From Bacteroidota bacterium (GTDB lineage: Bacteria > Bacteroidota > Bacteroidia > Flavobacteriales > Weeksellaceae), in assembly GCA_018266955.1 (NCBI GenBank), contig JAFDZI010000002.1, positions 1 to 64,000 of the forward strand: DNA of 64,000 bases. The letters are read 5' to 3'. Below the pieces are notes generated by a model. It worked only from the letters and a program-made list of their open reading frames with translations, had not been told where the DNA came from and searched no databases. Made by a program: the position numbers and the translations under genes. Shown one piece after another: positions 46,387 through 55,931 of the stretch (its first letter is position 1; the number at the start of each line of letters is the position of its first letter).

Positions 46387-47634
46387 ATGAATAAAAATCT
46401 TACCTTATTTCTTAGTCTTTCGGCGATGCTTTTACCGACTTTGGGTTTTGCACAAACCGATGGCGATTACAGCAATCTGCTTCAGTTTTTAAAAGGCGAC
46501 GGTGCTTTTGAAAAATGGTTTATGGAAGTTTTCACCAAATTAGACACGAGCGTTCAAGACAGTGCAGCCGGCTCCGCTTTGGTGGGAAGAGCAATTGGCG
46601 GTTTGGGAGCGTTGATGTATCTCGGATATATGGGTTGGCAAATGATTGCCGGCGACCGGGAATGGGAAATTACTCCGATGCTCAAACCAATTCTGATTGG
46701 ATTCACCCTCGTTTATTGGTCGGGATTTACCAATCTCATTCAAGCACCTTTTGAAGCGATTGCCGAGCCGGGAATTTCCATTTTTTCCGATATAGAATCC
46801 GAAGTCAATGATCTGCGGGTTCAAAGATTTAAAAAGCAACAGCAATTATTAGATGCTGTCATCAAGCTGAAAGCCGATGAAGATGCCAAACAAGACGTAA
46901 TCAACAATACCGGAAAAGATGCCGATGATTCTTGGTTTGATATCAGTGAAGGATTAGACAAACTCATTCAGCCGATTAAAGAATGGCAAATCAGAATGGA
47001 ATTTCAGTTGCAAAAACTCGTTGCCGAAATTATCGAATTTGTCTGCCTTTCCATTCTCAGAATTTGTGTGTATCTGATTTTCTTCATTCAAAAAATTTGG
47101 GCATATATTCTGATTATTTTGGGACCAATTGCAGTCGGAATGGCACTCATTCCAGGGTTTGAAAACTCCTTATACAGCTGGGTTTCCAAATTCATCAATA
47201 TCAATCTTTACACGTTTGTCGCTTACACCATTATCAATATCGGTCAGCAACTTATCGCATCGGGCTATACAATGGAAATCGAGCGATACGACACGCTTTT
47301 GACGAACGGAACGATTACCAATTTAGATGCTCTGATGGTTTATGTGAGCAATTCAGGAATGATTTACAACCAGCTTTTTACCTGTGTTGCCTACATCGTA
47401 ACAGGCATCGGAGTTCTGATGACACCGACCATTGCCGACACCATCGTTACCGCAGGGGGAGCTGGAGCAATGACCAAAATGAAAAGTGCTGCTGCTAAAA
47501 TGGCGGGAAGTGCAAAAACCGCAGTCTTAACCGCTAAAACAGGCGGAGCTTCTGTAGTTGTAGCTGCCACAAAATCCGCAGCTGCAGGTTCAGCTTCTGG
47601 CAGAGTAAGTAGTGCAATGAAAAACGGAAAATAA
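46387..47634 (+). CDS. traJ: Conjugative transposon protein TraJ (VirB6-like)
   Basis: A 415-residue polytopic inner-membrane channel component. A signal-like first helix (1-22) is followed by hydrophobic segments at about 68-90, 98-115, 220-262, 275-300 and 335-355. The Ala/Lys-rich tail (from about 365) is typical for TraJ. GRAIGGLGALMYLGYMGWQMI and WAYILIILGPIAVGMALIPGFE are family patterns. Confidence 0.9.
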   Translation: MNKNLTLFLSLSAMLLPTLGFAQTDGDYSNLLQFLKGDGAFEKWFMEVFTKLDTSVQDSAAGSALVGRAIGGLGALMYLGYMGWQMIAGDREWEITPMLKPILIGFTLVYWSGFTNLIQAPFEAIAEPGISIFSDIESEVNDLRVQRFKKQQQLLDAVIKLKADEDAKQDVINNTGKDADDSWFDISEGLDKLIQPIKEWQIRMEFQLQKLVAEIIEFVCLSILRICVYLIFFIQKIWAYILIILGPIAVGMALIPGFENSLYSWVSKFININLYTFVAYTIINIGQQLIASGYTMEIERYDTLLTNGTITNLDALMVYVSNSGMIYNQLFTCVAYIVTGIGVLMTPTIADTIVTAGGAGAMTKMKSAAAKMAGSAKTAVLTAKTGGASVVVAATKSAAAGSASGRVSSAMKNGK

Positions 47635-47664
47635 ATCAACCATCATTTATCAATTATAAAAATT

Positions 47665-48279
47665 ATGCTTATCAAAAACATAGAGCAAAAAATTAAAATC
47701 AATAAAGCAGTTTCACTCGGATCGATTGGTTTTGCTGTAATCATCGTCGTTGCAGGATTTTTCTTTGCTTATAAAATGATCCGGGATTCCAGAAAATCCA
47801 TTTACATTTTGGACAATGGCGTTCCGGTTTTAGCCAAACAAACCGATGAACTTTTGAACCGACCTGTCGAATATAAAGCCCAAATTGAATTGTTTCACCG
47901 ATTGTTTTTCACCCTCGCTCCCGATGATGCTTACATCAAGGAAAATATCCAAAAATCCTTGTATCTCATTGACGACAGCGGAAAAAAAGAATACACCAAC
48001 CTCAAAGAAAAAGGATTTTACAACCAGATTGTCGCTTCCAGCTCGATGGTCAGTATTCATTCGGATTCGATAAAATTGGATATGGAACAAAAGAAATTTC
48101 AGTTTTTCGGAAAACAAATGATTACCAGAAAATCGTCGGTCATTACCCGAAAACTCATCACCGAAGGTTTCTTTGACGATATCATCCGAAGTCCGAACAA
48201 TCCGCACGGTGTCCTACTTAAAAGTTGGCGAATCCTTGACAATGAAGAAATCTCCAATCAAACCAAAAATTCTTACTAA
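47665..48279 (+). CDS. traK: Conjugative transposon protein TraK (VirB8-like)
   Basis: A 204-residue bitopic protein with one membrane helix (about 18-40) and a periplasmic domain. N-terminal IEQKIKINKAVSLGSIGF and HRLFFTLAPDDAYI match TraK, the VirB8 counterpart of Bacteroidota systems. The stop abuts the next ATG. Confidence 0.9.
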   Translation: MLIKNIEQKIKINKAVSLGSIGFAVIIVVAGFFFAYKMIRDSRKSIYILDNGVPVLAKQTDELLNRPVEYKAQIELFHRLFFTLAPDDAYIKENIQKSLYLIDDSGKKEYTNLKEKGFYNQIVASSSMVSIHSDSIKLDMEQKKFQFFGKQMITRKSSVITRKLITEGFFDDIIRSPNNPHGVLLKSWRILDNEEISNQTKNSY

Positions 48280-48660
48280 ATGAGCAATCTTTTAAATAAA
48301 CTCATCGAACAAAAATGGATGAGATGGGCAGTAAACAACCCTAAAAAATTCTACATCTATGCGATGGTATTTCTATCATTATCCTTTATTGGCTCACTGA
48401 TACAAGGGGTTTTCTTTCCTTCGGATACGACTTTTAAAATAAAACCACCTGCTCTTTATACCAAAAGTTCAACAACAGAAATTGGTTTTAAAAACAATGA
48501 AAAAGAAATGGAAAAAATTGTGAACGAACTCAAAATTTTAAAAACCAAAAGAGACCAAAAAGCATTACTGAAAACGGACAGTTTGAGGATAGAATACCTG
48601 TATAACCAATACCAACAACTAAAAAATGTCGGAGGCAATTTACCTAAAAATCAAAAATAA
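48280..48660 (+). CDS. Small single-pass membrane protein between TraK and TraM
   Basis: A 126-residue protein with one helix (about 24-44) and a charged helical C-terminal domain. It sits exactly between TraK and TraM, the TraL position, with no intergenic bases on either side. The sequence is not clearly assigned to a family. Confidence 0.65.
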   Translation: MSNLLNKLIEQKWMRWAVNNPKKFYIYAMVFLSLSFIGSLIQGVFFPSDTTFKIKPPALYTKSSTTEIGFKNNEKEMEKIVNELKILKTKRDQKALLKTDSLRIEYLYNQYQQLKNVGGNLPKNQK

Positions 48661-49854
48661 ATGAAAAAACTTAATTTCAAACAAAAAAAATATGTGCTGC
48701 CGCTTTTGGCTTTGCCTTTTTTGCTTCTTTTCGTCTATGTCGGAGCACAGTTTGCAAAAGAGGAAAAACCGAAAGAAAAACCAAAAGAACTTTCGCTTTC
48801 CTTAGGCGAAACGAAGGATTCCATTATGACGAAAAATGATGCTTATGATGCACTTTTTCAAAAAGATGACAACCGGACAATGCTTGGCGGATTGGATAAA
48901 GAGCAGGATTCTTTGATGAGTTATGAAGACCAATTATCATTGGTTCAAAAAAGAAAAATCGATTCTTTGAAAGATGTAAGAAGTCGTCAAAACGGTTATC
49001 AGGCAAAAGGAAATCCGTCGTCATATTACAATCCGAAAAGGCAAAACGACGACAAAGATTATAAGCGTTCAGAAGATATTATCCGAATGTTAAACGATAA
49101 ATCTTATGGAAAACCTGAAAATAATTACGCTGATACACCGAGAGAAAAGGCACAAAACGGGCAACAAGACCCTGTAAAACTTCTGAAACAGCAAATGCTG
49201 GTAATGGATTCTTTGGAAAAAGCAAAAGACCCTGAATATCAAAGCAAACTCGCTGCTGAACAACGATTGAAAGCCAACAAAGAAAAAATGGAAGCATTTC
49301 TCAATTCTACTTTCAATGTCAGCAAATCGGGGATTAATAGTGGTTTCAATGCTTTTTACAAAGAGAAAGAAAACAATTTTATCAAAGCCGTGATTGACGA
49401 AAATAACAAAGGTTTTCTGGGAAGCAGAATCCGCTTTCGATTGCTCGAAGATATTTTCGTGGGCAACAAAAAAATTGAAAAAGGTTCAATTCTTTACGGA
49501 CAAATCTCAGGTTTTTCGATGCAAAGAGTGGATTTGACGATTGTTTCGGTATTTACAAAAGGTGAAATTTTTCCTGTCAATCTTTCCATTTACGATTTAG
49601 ACGGAATGAAAGGTTTGTACGTTCCGCAAAGTATTTTCCGGGAAATGATGCGTGAAATGGGACAAAATTCCATTCAGGGAACGCAGATGGATATGCGTGG
49701 AGAAGGATTTTTTACCAGTTTGGGAACTAAATTATTCACTTCCACATCAAAATCCATCGCCAATCTCATAAAAACCAACAAAGCCAAACTGAAATACAAT
49801 TCCTACGTCTTTTTAATCGACGAAAAACAATTGAAAGAATCCAAAAACAAATAA
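48661..49854 (+). CDS. traM: Conjugative transposon protein TraM (VirB10-like)
   Basis: A 397-residue protein. It has a membrane anchor (13-31), a long charged disordered region (40-215) that could span the periplasm, and a C-terminal beta domain. The C-terminal pattern GSRIRFRLLEDI, KGSILYGQISGF and GLYVPQS is typical of TraM/VirB10 core proteins linking both membranes. Confidence 0.9.
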   Translation: MKKLNFKQKKYVLPLLALPFLLLFVYVGAQFAKEEKPKEKPKELSLSLGETKDSIMTKNDAYDALFQKDDNRTMLGGLDKEQDSLMSYEDQLSLVQKRKIDSLKDVRSRQNGYQAKGNPSSYYNPKRQNDDKDYKRSEDIIRMLNDKSYGKPENNYADTPREKAQNGQQDPVKLLKQQMLVMDSLEKAKDPEYQSKLAAEQRLKANKEKMEAFLNSTFNVSKSGINSGFNAFYKEKENNFIKAVIDENNKGFLGSRIRFRLLEDIFVGNKKIEKGSILYGQISGFSMQRVDLTIVSVFTKGEIFPVNLSIYDLDGMKGLYVPQSIFREMMREMGQNSIQGTQMDMRGEGFFTSLGTKLFTSTSKSIANLIKTNKAKLKYNSYVFLIDEKQLKESKNK

Positions 49855-49868
49855 AAAATTTCAAAAAA

Positions 49869-50735
49869 ATGAAGACAATATTATATTCAATTTTACTTGT
49901 AACTGCACAATTTTTTAATGCTCAAACTGCCACCAAAGAACAAATCGTTTCCGATTTACCCGAACTCGATATTACTGAAGGAATTAATCTGCATATAATT
50001 TCTCCCGAACCGATTCAGTATGTGGATTTGTCCAGCCAGAAACTAACCGGAGATTTGCCGACAACCAACATCGCAAGAATTAAAATCACCGATATCGAAA
50101 CCGACCAAAGCGGGAAACCGAAAAATCCTGTTCGTTATTCCGTTGGCGAAAATATCGGAATTATTACCGTTGTCGGGCAATCGTTCATCGCTCAATACAA
50201 AGCTGTTTACAGAAATTCTGAAAACTTGAATACGATTACCAACATTCATATTCAAGCCGAAAATATGCAACCCATTGAGTTCAATAAAATAATTTTTTCA
50301 AATCTTGAACTCAGAAAATTTGCGATGGATATTATACGAAAAAAGACGGATAAAAACCCGATTAGAGAGGAAAAAGATTTTAAACTGGGTGTTCAACTGA
50401 ACAATGTTTACGTTTTGAGCGACTATATTTTTTTGGATATGACTTTTAAAAATAATTCCAATTTGAGTTATGATATTGAAGATTTAAAATTTTCCATTGA
50501 AGACAAAAAAATCTACAAAGCCACTAACAATCAAAGCATCGAACTAACGCCAGTTTTCCAATTGAATCCAAATAAACAATTTAGAAAGAATTTCAGAAAT
50601 ATTTATGTCTTCAAAAAATTTACTTACCCAAATTCCAAAGTAATGATGATTCGATTAATCGAAGAACAACTCTCTGGAAGAACCATCGAAATGAAAGTGA
50701 ATTACTCGGAAATTTTAAAAGCGGATACTTTTTAA
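49869..50735 (+). CDS. traN: Conjugative transposon protein TraN (VirB9-like, DUF4138)
   Basis: A 288-residue secreted beta-rich protein with a signal peptide (1-18). NLHIISPEPIQYVDLS, FIAQYKAVY and an LSYDIEDLKFSIEDKK segment match the TraN family, which forms the outer core ring of the channel with TraM. Confidence 0.88.
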   Translation: MKTILYSILLVTAQFFNAQTATKEQIVSDLPELDITEGINLHIISPEPIQYVDLSSQKLTGDLPTTNIARIKITDIETDQSGKPKNPVRYSVGENIGIITVVGQSFIAQYKAVYRNSENLNTITNIHIQAENMQPIEFNKIIFSNLELRKFAMDIIRKKTDKNPIREEKDFKLGVQLNNVYVLSDYIFLDMTFKNNSNLSYDIEDLKFSIEDKKIYKATNNQSIELTPVFQLNPNKQFRKNFRNIYVFKKFTYPNSKVMMIRLIEEQLSGRTIEMKVNYSEILKADTF

Positions 50736-50774
50736 GCCGAAGTTCGGCAAATTAATTATTAACCTAAAAACAGT

Positions 50775-50797
50775 TTTCCCCTTTGGGGGAAAGGGGG
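50775..50797 (+). promoter_or_regulatory. GC-rich hairpin just before the coupling-protein start
   Basis: TTTCCCC (50775-50781) pairs with GGGGAAA (50786-50792) around a 4-nt loop, and GGGGG follows, 3 bases before the ATG at 50801. Such a hairpin stands out in this AT-rich DNA and could lower translation of the coupling protein or end part of the upstream transcript. Confidence 0.35.
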
Positions 50798-50800
50798 CTT

Positions 50801-52789
50801 ATGCAAGAACAACAACACCAAATAAAAATTTACGGTTTTCTGCAAAAGGCGGTTTATGCCGTTGTGGCATTGGATTGTGCTTCGCTGTTTTATCTCAATG
50901 CCGATGTTCCGGTGCTTTCCAATTTGCTGAAAAATTTCACAAAGATGAAATTCATTTACCCACCAATCAACGCCAAATTTGCAACAGTAATTTTAATTGG
51001 GTTGGTTGCCATTGGAACAAGAGCGAAGAAAAAAAGAGAACTCAATATCGCTACGGAAATCGTGCTTCCAATGGTTTTTGGATTGCTGATGATTTTTTCT
51101 TCTTTGATTTGGCAAAGCGAAGCCGGAAACTCACAACTTCCCAAAATATTTCCGGGAATGAATTTGTATCAGCTGATTTATGCAGTTCTTTCCTTTCTGG
51201 GAGCAGTTATTTTGCAGATGGGAGCCGATTCCATTTCAAAACTGATGCAACAAAAAATGGGAAAAGACCGATGGAATATCGAAGAAGAAAGTTTTGACCA
51301 AAATAAAGAACTCATCAATACTGATACGAGCATTAATATTCCGTATTTGTTCCGTTACAATGGCAAAAACAACAAGGGTTGGATAAATATTAATCCGTTT
51401 CGTGGAACAATGGTCATCGGAACTCCGGGTTCAGGTAAATCTTTTGGTGTGATTAATCCAGCCATTCGTCAAATGATTGCAAAAGGTTTCTGTTTGTGCA
51501 TTTATGATTTTAAATTTCCCGATTTGGCACAGATTGCGTACTACCATTATTTGCTCAAAAAAAGCAAAGATTCCGATTACAATTACAGTTTTCACGTCAT
51601 TAATTTGAATGAAGTTGAAAAATCAAAAAGGGTCAATCCGTTTCATAAAAAATATGTGCAAACTTTGGCTGAAGCACAGGAAATGGCGGAAGCAATGGTT
51701 TCGTCTTTGCAAAAAGGAGGAGCAAGTGCAGGAGGCGGTTCCGACCAGTTTTTTACGCAATCAGCGATTAACTTTCTTTCGTCCTGTATTTATTTTTTTG
51801 CTACTCACGAAAACGGAAAATATTCGGATTTACCTCATATTTTGTCGTTTATGAACCGAAGTTATAAAGAAATTTTCGACACCCTTTTCGACCACGAAGA
51901 ACTGTTTTCTTTGCTTTCTCCGTTCAAATCGGCTTATGACAACAAAGCATTTGATCAATTGGAAGGACAGATTGGAACTTTGAAAATTTTCCTTTCCCGA
52001 TTGGCAACCAAAGAAAGTTTTTGGGTGTTTTCGGGCGATGAAGTGGAACTGAAAATGACCGACAGAGAAAATCCTTCGATTATCATTCTTGCTTCCGACC
52101 CGGGAACGCAGGACATCAATTCCGCTTTGTATTCTGCTGTTCTGAATCGAACTTTGAGATTGGTCAATTCCAAAAAAAATCTTCCCGGAGGAATTATTGC
52201 CGATGAGTTTCCCACGATTTATATTCATAAAATCGACAATGTTGTAGCAACTGCGAGAAGTAACAAAGTAGCAGTTTTATTGGGATTGCAGGAACTTCCA
52301 CAGCTTCGTCAGTTTTACAAAAAAGAAGTTGCCGATACCATTTCAGCCATTGTCGGAAATATACTTTCGGGTTCTGCAAGAGATAAAAACACACTCGATT
52401 GGCTCGAAAAAATGTTCGGAAAAATCAAGCAAAAAAGTTACTCCCAATCCATTTCTCAACAGGGAACAACGACGAGTATCAACGAAAAAATGGATTTTAT
52501 GATTCCTGCCGGAAAAATTGCGGCTCTCAAAACCGGAGAAATGGTCGGAATGATTGCTCAAGGTGAAGAAAATGACACCGATGAATACAAGACTTCCGCA
52601 GTAAATGGAAAAATCAATTTGGATATGAAAGCCATCAAAACAGAAGAAGAAAATTATGTGAAAATGCCGTCTTATTATTCATTTGTGGACAAAGCCGGAA
52701 ACAACCGAAAAGACGATGTTTTAATGACCAATTTCCGAAAAATAAACAAAGAAGTGGAATTAATTGTAAACGAACTTGTAAAAGTATAA
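50801..52789 (+). CDS. Type IV coupling protein (VirD4/MobC-like)
   Basis: A 662-residue inner-membrane ATPase that brings the relaxase-DNA complex to the channel. Four hydrophobic segments lie in the first 145 residues. Walker A GTPGSGKS is at 207-214, Walker B is in GGIIADEFPT, and LLGLQELPQLRQ follows. The ATG at 50801 is preferred over an upstream TTG at 50783 that lies within the hairpin. Confidence 0.92.
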   Translation: MQEQQHQIKIYGFLQKAVYAVVALDCASLFYLNADVPVLSNLLKNFTKMKFIYPPINAKFATVILIGLVAIGTRAKKKRELNIATEIVLPMVFGLLMIFSSLIWQSEAGNSQLPKIFPGMNLYQLIYAVLSFLGAVILQMGADSISKLMQQKMGKDRWNIEEESFDQNKELINTDTSINIPYLFRYNGKNNKGWININPFRGTMVIGTPGSGKSFGVINPAIRQMIAKGFCLCIYDFKFPDLAQIAYYHYLLKKSKDSDYNYSFHVINLNEVEKSKRVNPFHKKYVQTLAEAQEMAEAMVSSLQKGGASAGGGSDQFFTQSAINFLSSCIYFFATHENGKYSDLPHILSFMNRSYKEIFDTLFDHEELFSLLSPFKSAYDNKAFDQLEGQIGTLKIFLSRLATKESFWVFSGDEVELKMTDRENPSIIILASDPGTQDINSALYSAVLNRTLRLVNSKKNLPGGIIADEFPTIYIHKIDNVVATARSNKVAVLLGLQELPQLRQFYKKEVADTISAIVGNILSGSARDKNTLDWLEKMFGKIKQKSYSQSISQQGTTTSINEKMDFMIPAGKIAALKTGEMVGMIAQGEENDTDEYKTSAVNGKINLDMKAIKTEEENYVKMPSYYSFVDKAGNNRKDDVLMTNFRKINKEVELIVNELVKV

Positions 52790-52793
52790 ACCA

Positions 52794-53651
52794 ATGAAAA
52801 AGTATTATCAAAAAATACTGATTTTAGGGACTTTCCTTTTTGCATTTTTTGTTTTTGGACAGTTTAATACGCTCAAACCAATTGTTTCAAAAAACGAATC
52901 GAAAATTTCTTTAAGCACTGTAAACGAAGAAAAAATTAAAATTAATAAAAACGAAAATTCAAAAGAGAATTCTAAAAAAGAGAAAAAATTTTTGAAGAAA
53001 ATTTTTGGAATTACGCCTAAAAACGAAATCAAAAAAGATATGGATTCTCTAAAAAATTTGTTGAAAGAATACACCGATTTCAACAATGAAAAATGGAATT
53101 TACAAAACTCAAAAGATTCTTTGCTTTTAAATACTCAAGCAAAATTATTACAAAATAGAACTAATCAGAGTTCTTTACCAAAATATGAATTTATATCTGA
53201 ACCAAAAGAATTTTTTTCAAAAATTGTAATGCCGTTAAAAGGTGATTTATTCGTCACTTCTCCTTACGGATGCAGAACACATCCTATTTTCGGAACGAAA
53301 AAAATGCACAACGGAATTGATTTACGAGCACATTACGAAAATGTTTTTTCTATAATGGACGGAATTGTTACAGCTTCCGGTTGGGATACGAAAGGCGGTG
53401 GAAATTACATTAAAATCAATCATTTCGGGCGGTTTGAAACGGCTTATCTCCACCTTTCCGAAATTTATTACAAAGTCGGAGAACGTGTAAAAGCAGGATT
53501 CATCATCGCAAAATCCGGAAATACCGGAAATTCCACCGGTCCGCATTTGCATTTTTCCGTGAGAGAGTTTGGTCAGCTCATCAATCCGACCCATTTTTTA
53601 AACGATTTAATCAAAGCAAACAATTTAATAGCAACACATTATGCAAAATGA
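52794..53651 (+). CDS. M23 family peptidoglycan peptidase
   Basis: A 285-residue secreted endopeptidase that probably opens the cell wall for the transfer channel. An N-terminal signal/anchor (about 1-22) and a basic coiled linker are followed by the LytM domain from about residue 145. Zinc and catalytic motifs HNGIDL, TAYLHLSE and GPHLHFSV are present. It starts 4 bp after the coupling protein and overlaps the next gene by 11 bp. Confidence 0.9.
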   Translation: MKKYYQKILILGTFLFAFFVFGQFNTLKPIVSKNESKISLSTVNEEKIKINKNENSKENSKKEKKFLKKIFGITPKNEIKKDMDSLKNLLKEYTDFNNEKWNLQNSKDSLLLNTQAKLLQNRTNQSSLPKYEFISEPKEFFSKIVMPLKGDLFVTSPYGCRTHPIFGTKKMHNGIDLRAHYENVFSIMDGIVTASGWDTKGGGNYIKINHFGRFETAYLHLSEIYYKVGERVKAGFIIAKSGNTGNSTGPHLHFSVREFGQLINPTHFLNDLIKANNLIATHYAK

Positions 53652-54375
53652 ACAATTACCAACCGAAGATTTGAAAAAATTCGGAATCATTAATGAAGAT
53701 TTATCATTTTCAAAAAAACTCAATGAAAATGATATTCAAAAATTTCTGAATGGCTACACGATTGTCGCAGACAACGACAAAAACAGGGCGACTTTTCAGC
53801 TGACGGAAAACAACACCAAACTGAAAGTTATCTTTTTGGAAAGGGACAAAAATCTATCCGAAGTTTTGGAAAACAGTAAAAAAGAAATTCAATACAGCGT
53901 TTTAGAATTTGCGGAATTTGACGGATTAGATGAATGGGGTGTCCGTGAAGTAAAACCCGGCTTTTTCTTTGAACAGAAAGCATTCATCTACGACAAAGAA
54001 ACCGGAAAAACCGTAGAATTTGACTTCATAAAAAATGCAACCGAATTAACCGCAATCATTGCCAATAAAAAAGATGCAGTTGAGATAAACCGCTATAAAA
54101 GCGAATTACTAAAACTGAAAAACTTCTTAAATGACAAGATAGACCAGTATCCTGAAATCGCCAAAGAAATTTTCAAAGATTTGAATATTGTTTCGAAAGA
54201 AATTGACACGGTAAACAGCATTTCTCTCGATGAAAAACAACTATCAAAAGGCGAAAATTCCGAAATAGGACTGAATGTAAACGACAAAGATTTGTACGAA
54301 GATGCAAACCGAATGCGTGATGAACAGGAAGAACAGGAAGAGGAAATCGAAAAACCGAGAGGTTTTAGAAGATAG
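53641..54375 (+). CDS. ICE accessory protein, DUF4099-like N-terminus
   Basis: A 244-residue soluble acidic protein. The first 65 residues (LPTEDLKKFGI, then a small beta segment) resemble DUF4099 modules found in Bacteroidota element proteins; I am not certain. The C-terminal third is charged coil ending in a QEEQEEEIEKPRGFRR tail. No catalytic motif is seen. It precedes two similar small ICE genes and the large polyvalent protein. Confidence 0.5.
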   Translation: MQNEQLPTEDLKKFGIINEDLSFSKKLNENDIQKFLNGYTIVADNDKNRATFQLTENNTKLKVIFLERDKNLSEVLENSKKEIQYSVLEFAEFDGLDEWGVREVKPGFFFEQKAFIYDKETGKTVEFDFIKNATELTAIIANKKDAVEINRYKSELLKLKNFLNDKIDQYPEIAKEIFKDLNIVSKEIDTVNSISLDEKQLSKGENSEIGLNVNDKDLYEDANRMRDEQEEQEEEIEKPRGFRR

Positions 54376-54424
54376 CAAACGATTAAAAAGTGAAAAGTAA
54401 AAAATTAACAATTAAAATCCAAAA

Positions 54425-55180
54425 ATGATGGAAACAAAAAATGAATTCAACCAGACAGACTACCTGAAAAACCAAATGAAATACCTTGGTTTCGGCGAAA
54501 GTGAGCAACTTCACAAAGATTTAGAAAAAGGCATCAATTCCAAAAAACAGGAATTTGAAATCAAAACCACTTCCGACAAAACTCTGCCGGGAAACAAAGC
54601 GGAATTTACTTTGAAATTCAACAAAAGTGAAAACGGCGGCGTTTTTTTCAATTCTTACGATGCAAAATTAACCAAAGAAAACGGCGAAGAAATTTCCCAA
54701 AACTTCCGTGTTAATCGGGAAAATTCGTTTACTGCGAAGGAAGCCATTAATCTGATGGAAGGTCGAAGCGTAAAAATCGAATTTCACAACCCGAAAAGCG
54801 ACCAGCAGGAAACCGCTTTTGTGCAGTTTAATTTTGATGAACCTAAAACCGAAAAAGGAAATTATATGTTCCAAAATTTCTATCAAAATTACGGAGTAGA
54901 CACCGAAAAAATCATGGAAAAATCCAACCTTATTTTCGACAAACCCGAATACAAAGACAATGCGATTAAAAGTTTGGAAAAAGGAAATATCGTGAAAGTA
55001 AAATTTGATTTGGACGACAAAATTATGGAGGGAAAAGCCGTTCTGAATCCGCAATACAGAAACCTCAATTTGTACGACAACGATATGAACCGAATCAATA
55101 CCAATAAGCCTTTGCAGGGAATTGAAGATGAAGAAAAACACGAAAAAGCCAACGTGAAAGAGCAAAGCATCAAACGATAA
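54425..55180 (+). CDS. ICE accessory protein, unknown (DUF3945-like tail)
   Basis: A 251-residue soluble protein. It has an N-terminal helical segment (YLGFGESEQLHKDLE), a beta-rich middle, and a C-terminal part with KVKFDLDDKIMEGKAVLNPQ. That part loosely recalls the DUF3945 repeats of polyvalent proteins. No signal peptide and no catalytic residues are recognised. It may accompany DNA or protein transfer. Confidence 0.5.
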   Translation: MMETKNEFNQTDYLKNQMKYLGFGESEQLHKDLEKGINSKKQEFEIKTTSDKTLPGNKAEFTLKFNKSENGGVFFNSYDAKLTKENGEEISQNFRVNRENSFTAKEAINLMEGRSVKIEFHNPKSDQQETAFVQFNFDEPKTEKGNYMFQNFYQNYGVDTEKIMEKSNLIFDKPEYKDNAIKSLEKGNIVKVKFDLDDKIMEGKAVLNPQYRNLNLYDNDMNRINTNKPLQGIEDEEKHEKANVKEQSIKR

Positions 55181-55250
55181 AATTTTACTGACCCATAATC
55201 CGAAAGCGGTAAGTCAGCCAATGATTTGCCGCTTTTTAAAAACTAACAAA

Positions 55251-55931
55251 ATGAAGAAAATTTTTCTATTTCCATATCTTTTTTTGCTTTTCGCAAGCAT
55301 TTCCTGCCACAAAGAAATTCCATCTGAAAAAGGCGGAATCGACATCATTTCCAACATTTATTTTGGTGCATCGAAAGGTTTGAACCAGCTTCAAAGTTTT
55401 CATCTCTCAAAACTCAATTATTCCGGAGATTCCATTGTGGAATTGGTTCCCGATTTTACGTTTCCGGAAATCAACAAACAGACGTATTTCATCAAAGATT
55501 CGCTGTATTTTCCACTCGAAACGGAAAATAATACACCTCTTTTTTCGGAAATTTCCAAAAAGCAAAAACCAAATTTAATTTGGAACAAAAAAGGCGGAGC
55601 TATTTTTTCAAAAGAAGAAATCCCGAATTACCGAAACCGGAGAAACCTTTCTGACACGGTTTTGTTCAAGAAAAAATACAAGCGTTTTGAAATCAAATCG
55701 CCGTGGAATTACACGAGATTTTATGTTTATCCGACTGATACGATTTTGCCGTATTCACTCTACAAACACGTTGAAAAAGACTATCACGGAAGATTGGAAC
55801 GCATTGATTCCTACAACAAAGAAACCGATATTTTCGTAACGCTCCAACTCATTCCGAGGAAAAACTGGGACGATTCGGCAAAAGAAATTTTTGATTTCAA
55901 CCATTTTGTAAAAAACAGAAAAAGTGAGTAA
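55251..55931 (+). CDS. Putative lipoprotein of the ICE
   Basis: A 226-residue protein with a signal peptide and lipobox ending in FASISC (Cys19). The mature part is rich in aromatic and charged residues, with no known domain. The ATG at 55251 gives the signal peptide; ten earlier codons are not likely used. Its stop overlaps the GTG start of the 1705-residue protein, so both are translated together. Lipoproteins here may act in surface exclusion, but this is a guess. Confidence 0.6.
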   Translation: MKKIFLFPYLFLLFASISCHKEIPSEKGGIDIISNIYFGASKGLNQLQSFHLSKLNYSGDSIVELVPDFTFPEINKQTYFIKDSLYFPLETENNTPLFSEISKKQKPNLIWNKKGGAIFSKEEIPNYRNRRNLSDTVLFKKKYKRFEIKSPWNYTRFYVYPTDTILPYSLYKHVEKDYHGRLERIDSYNKETDIFVTLQLIPRKNWDDSAKEIFDFNHFVKNRKSE

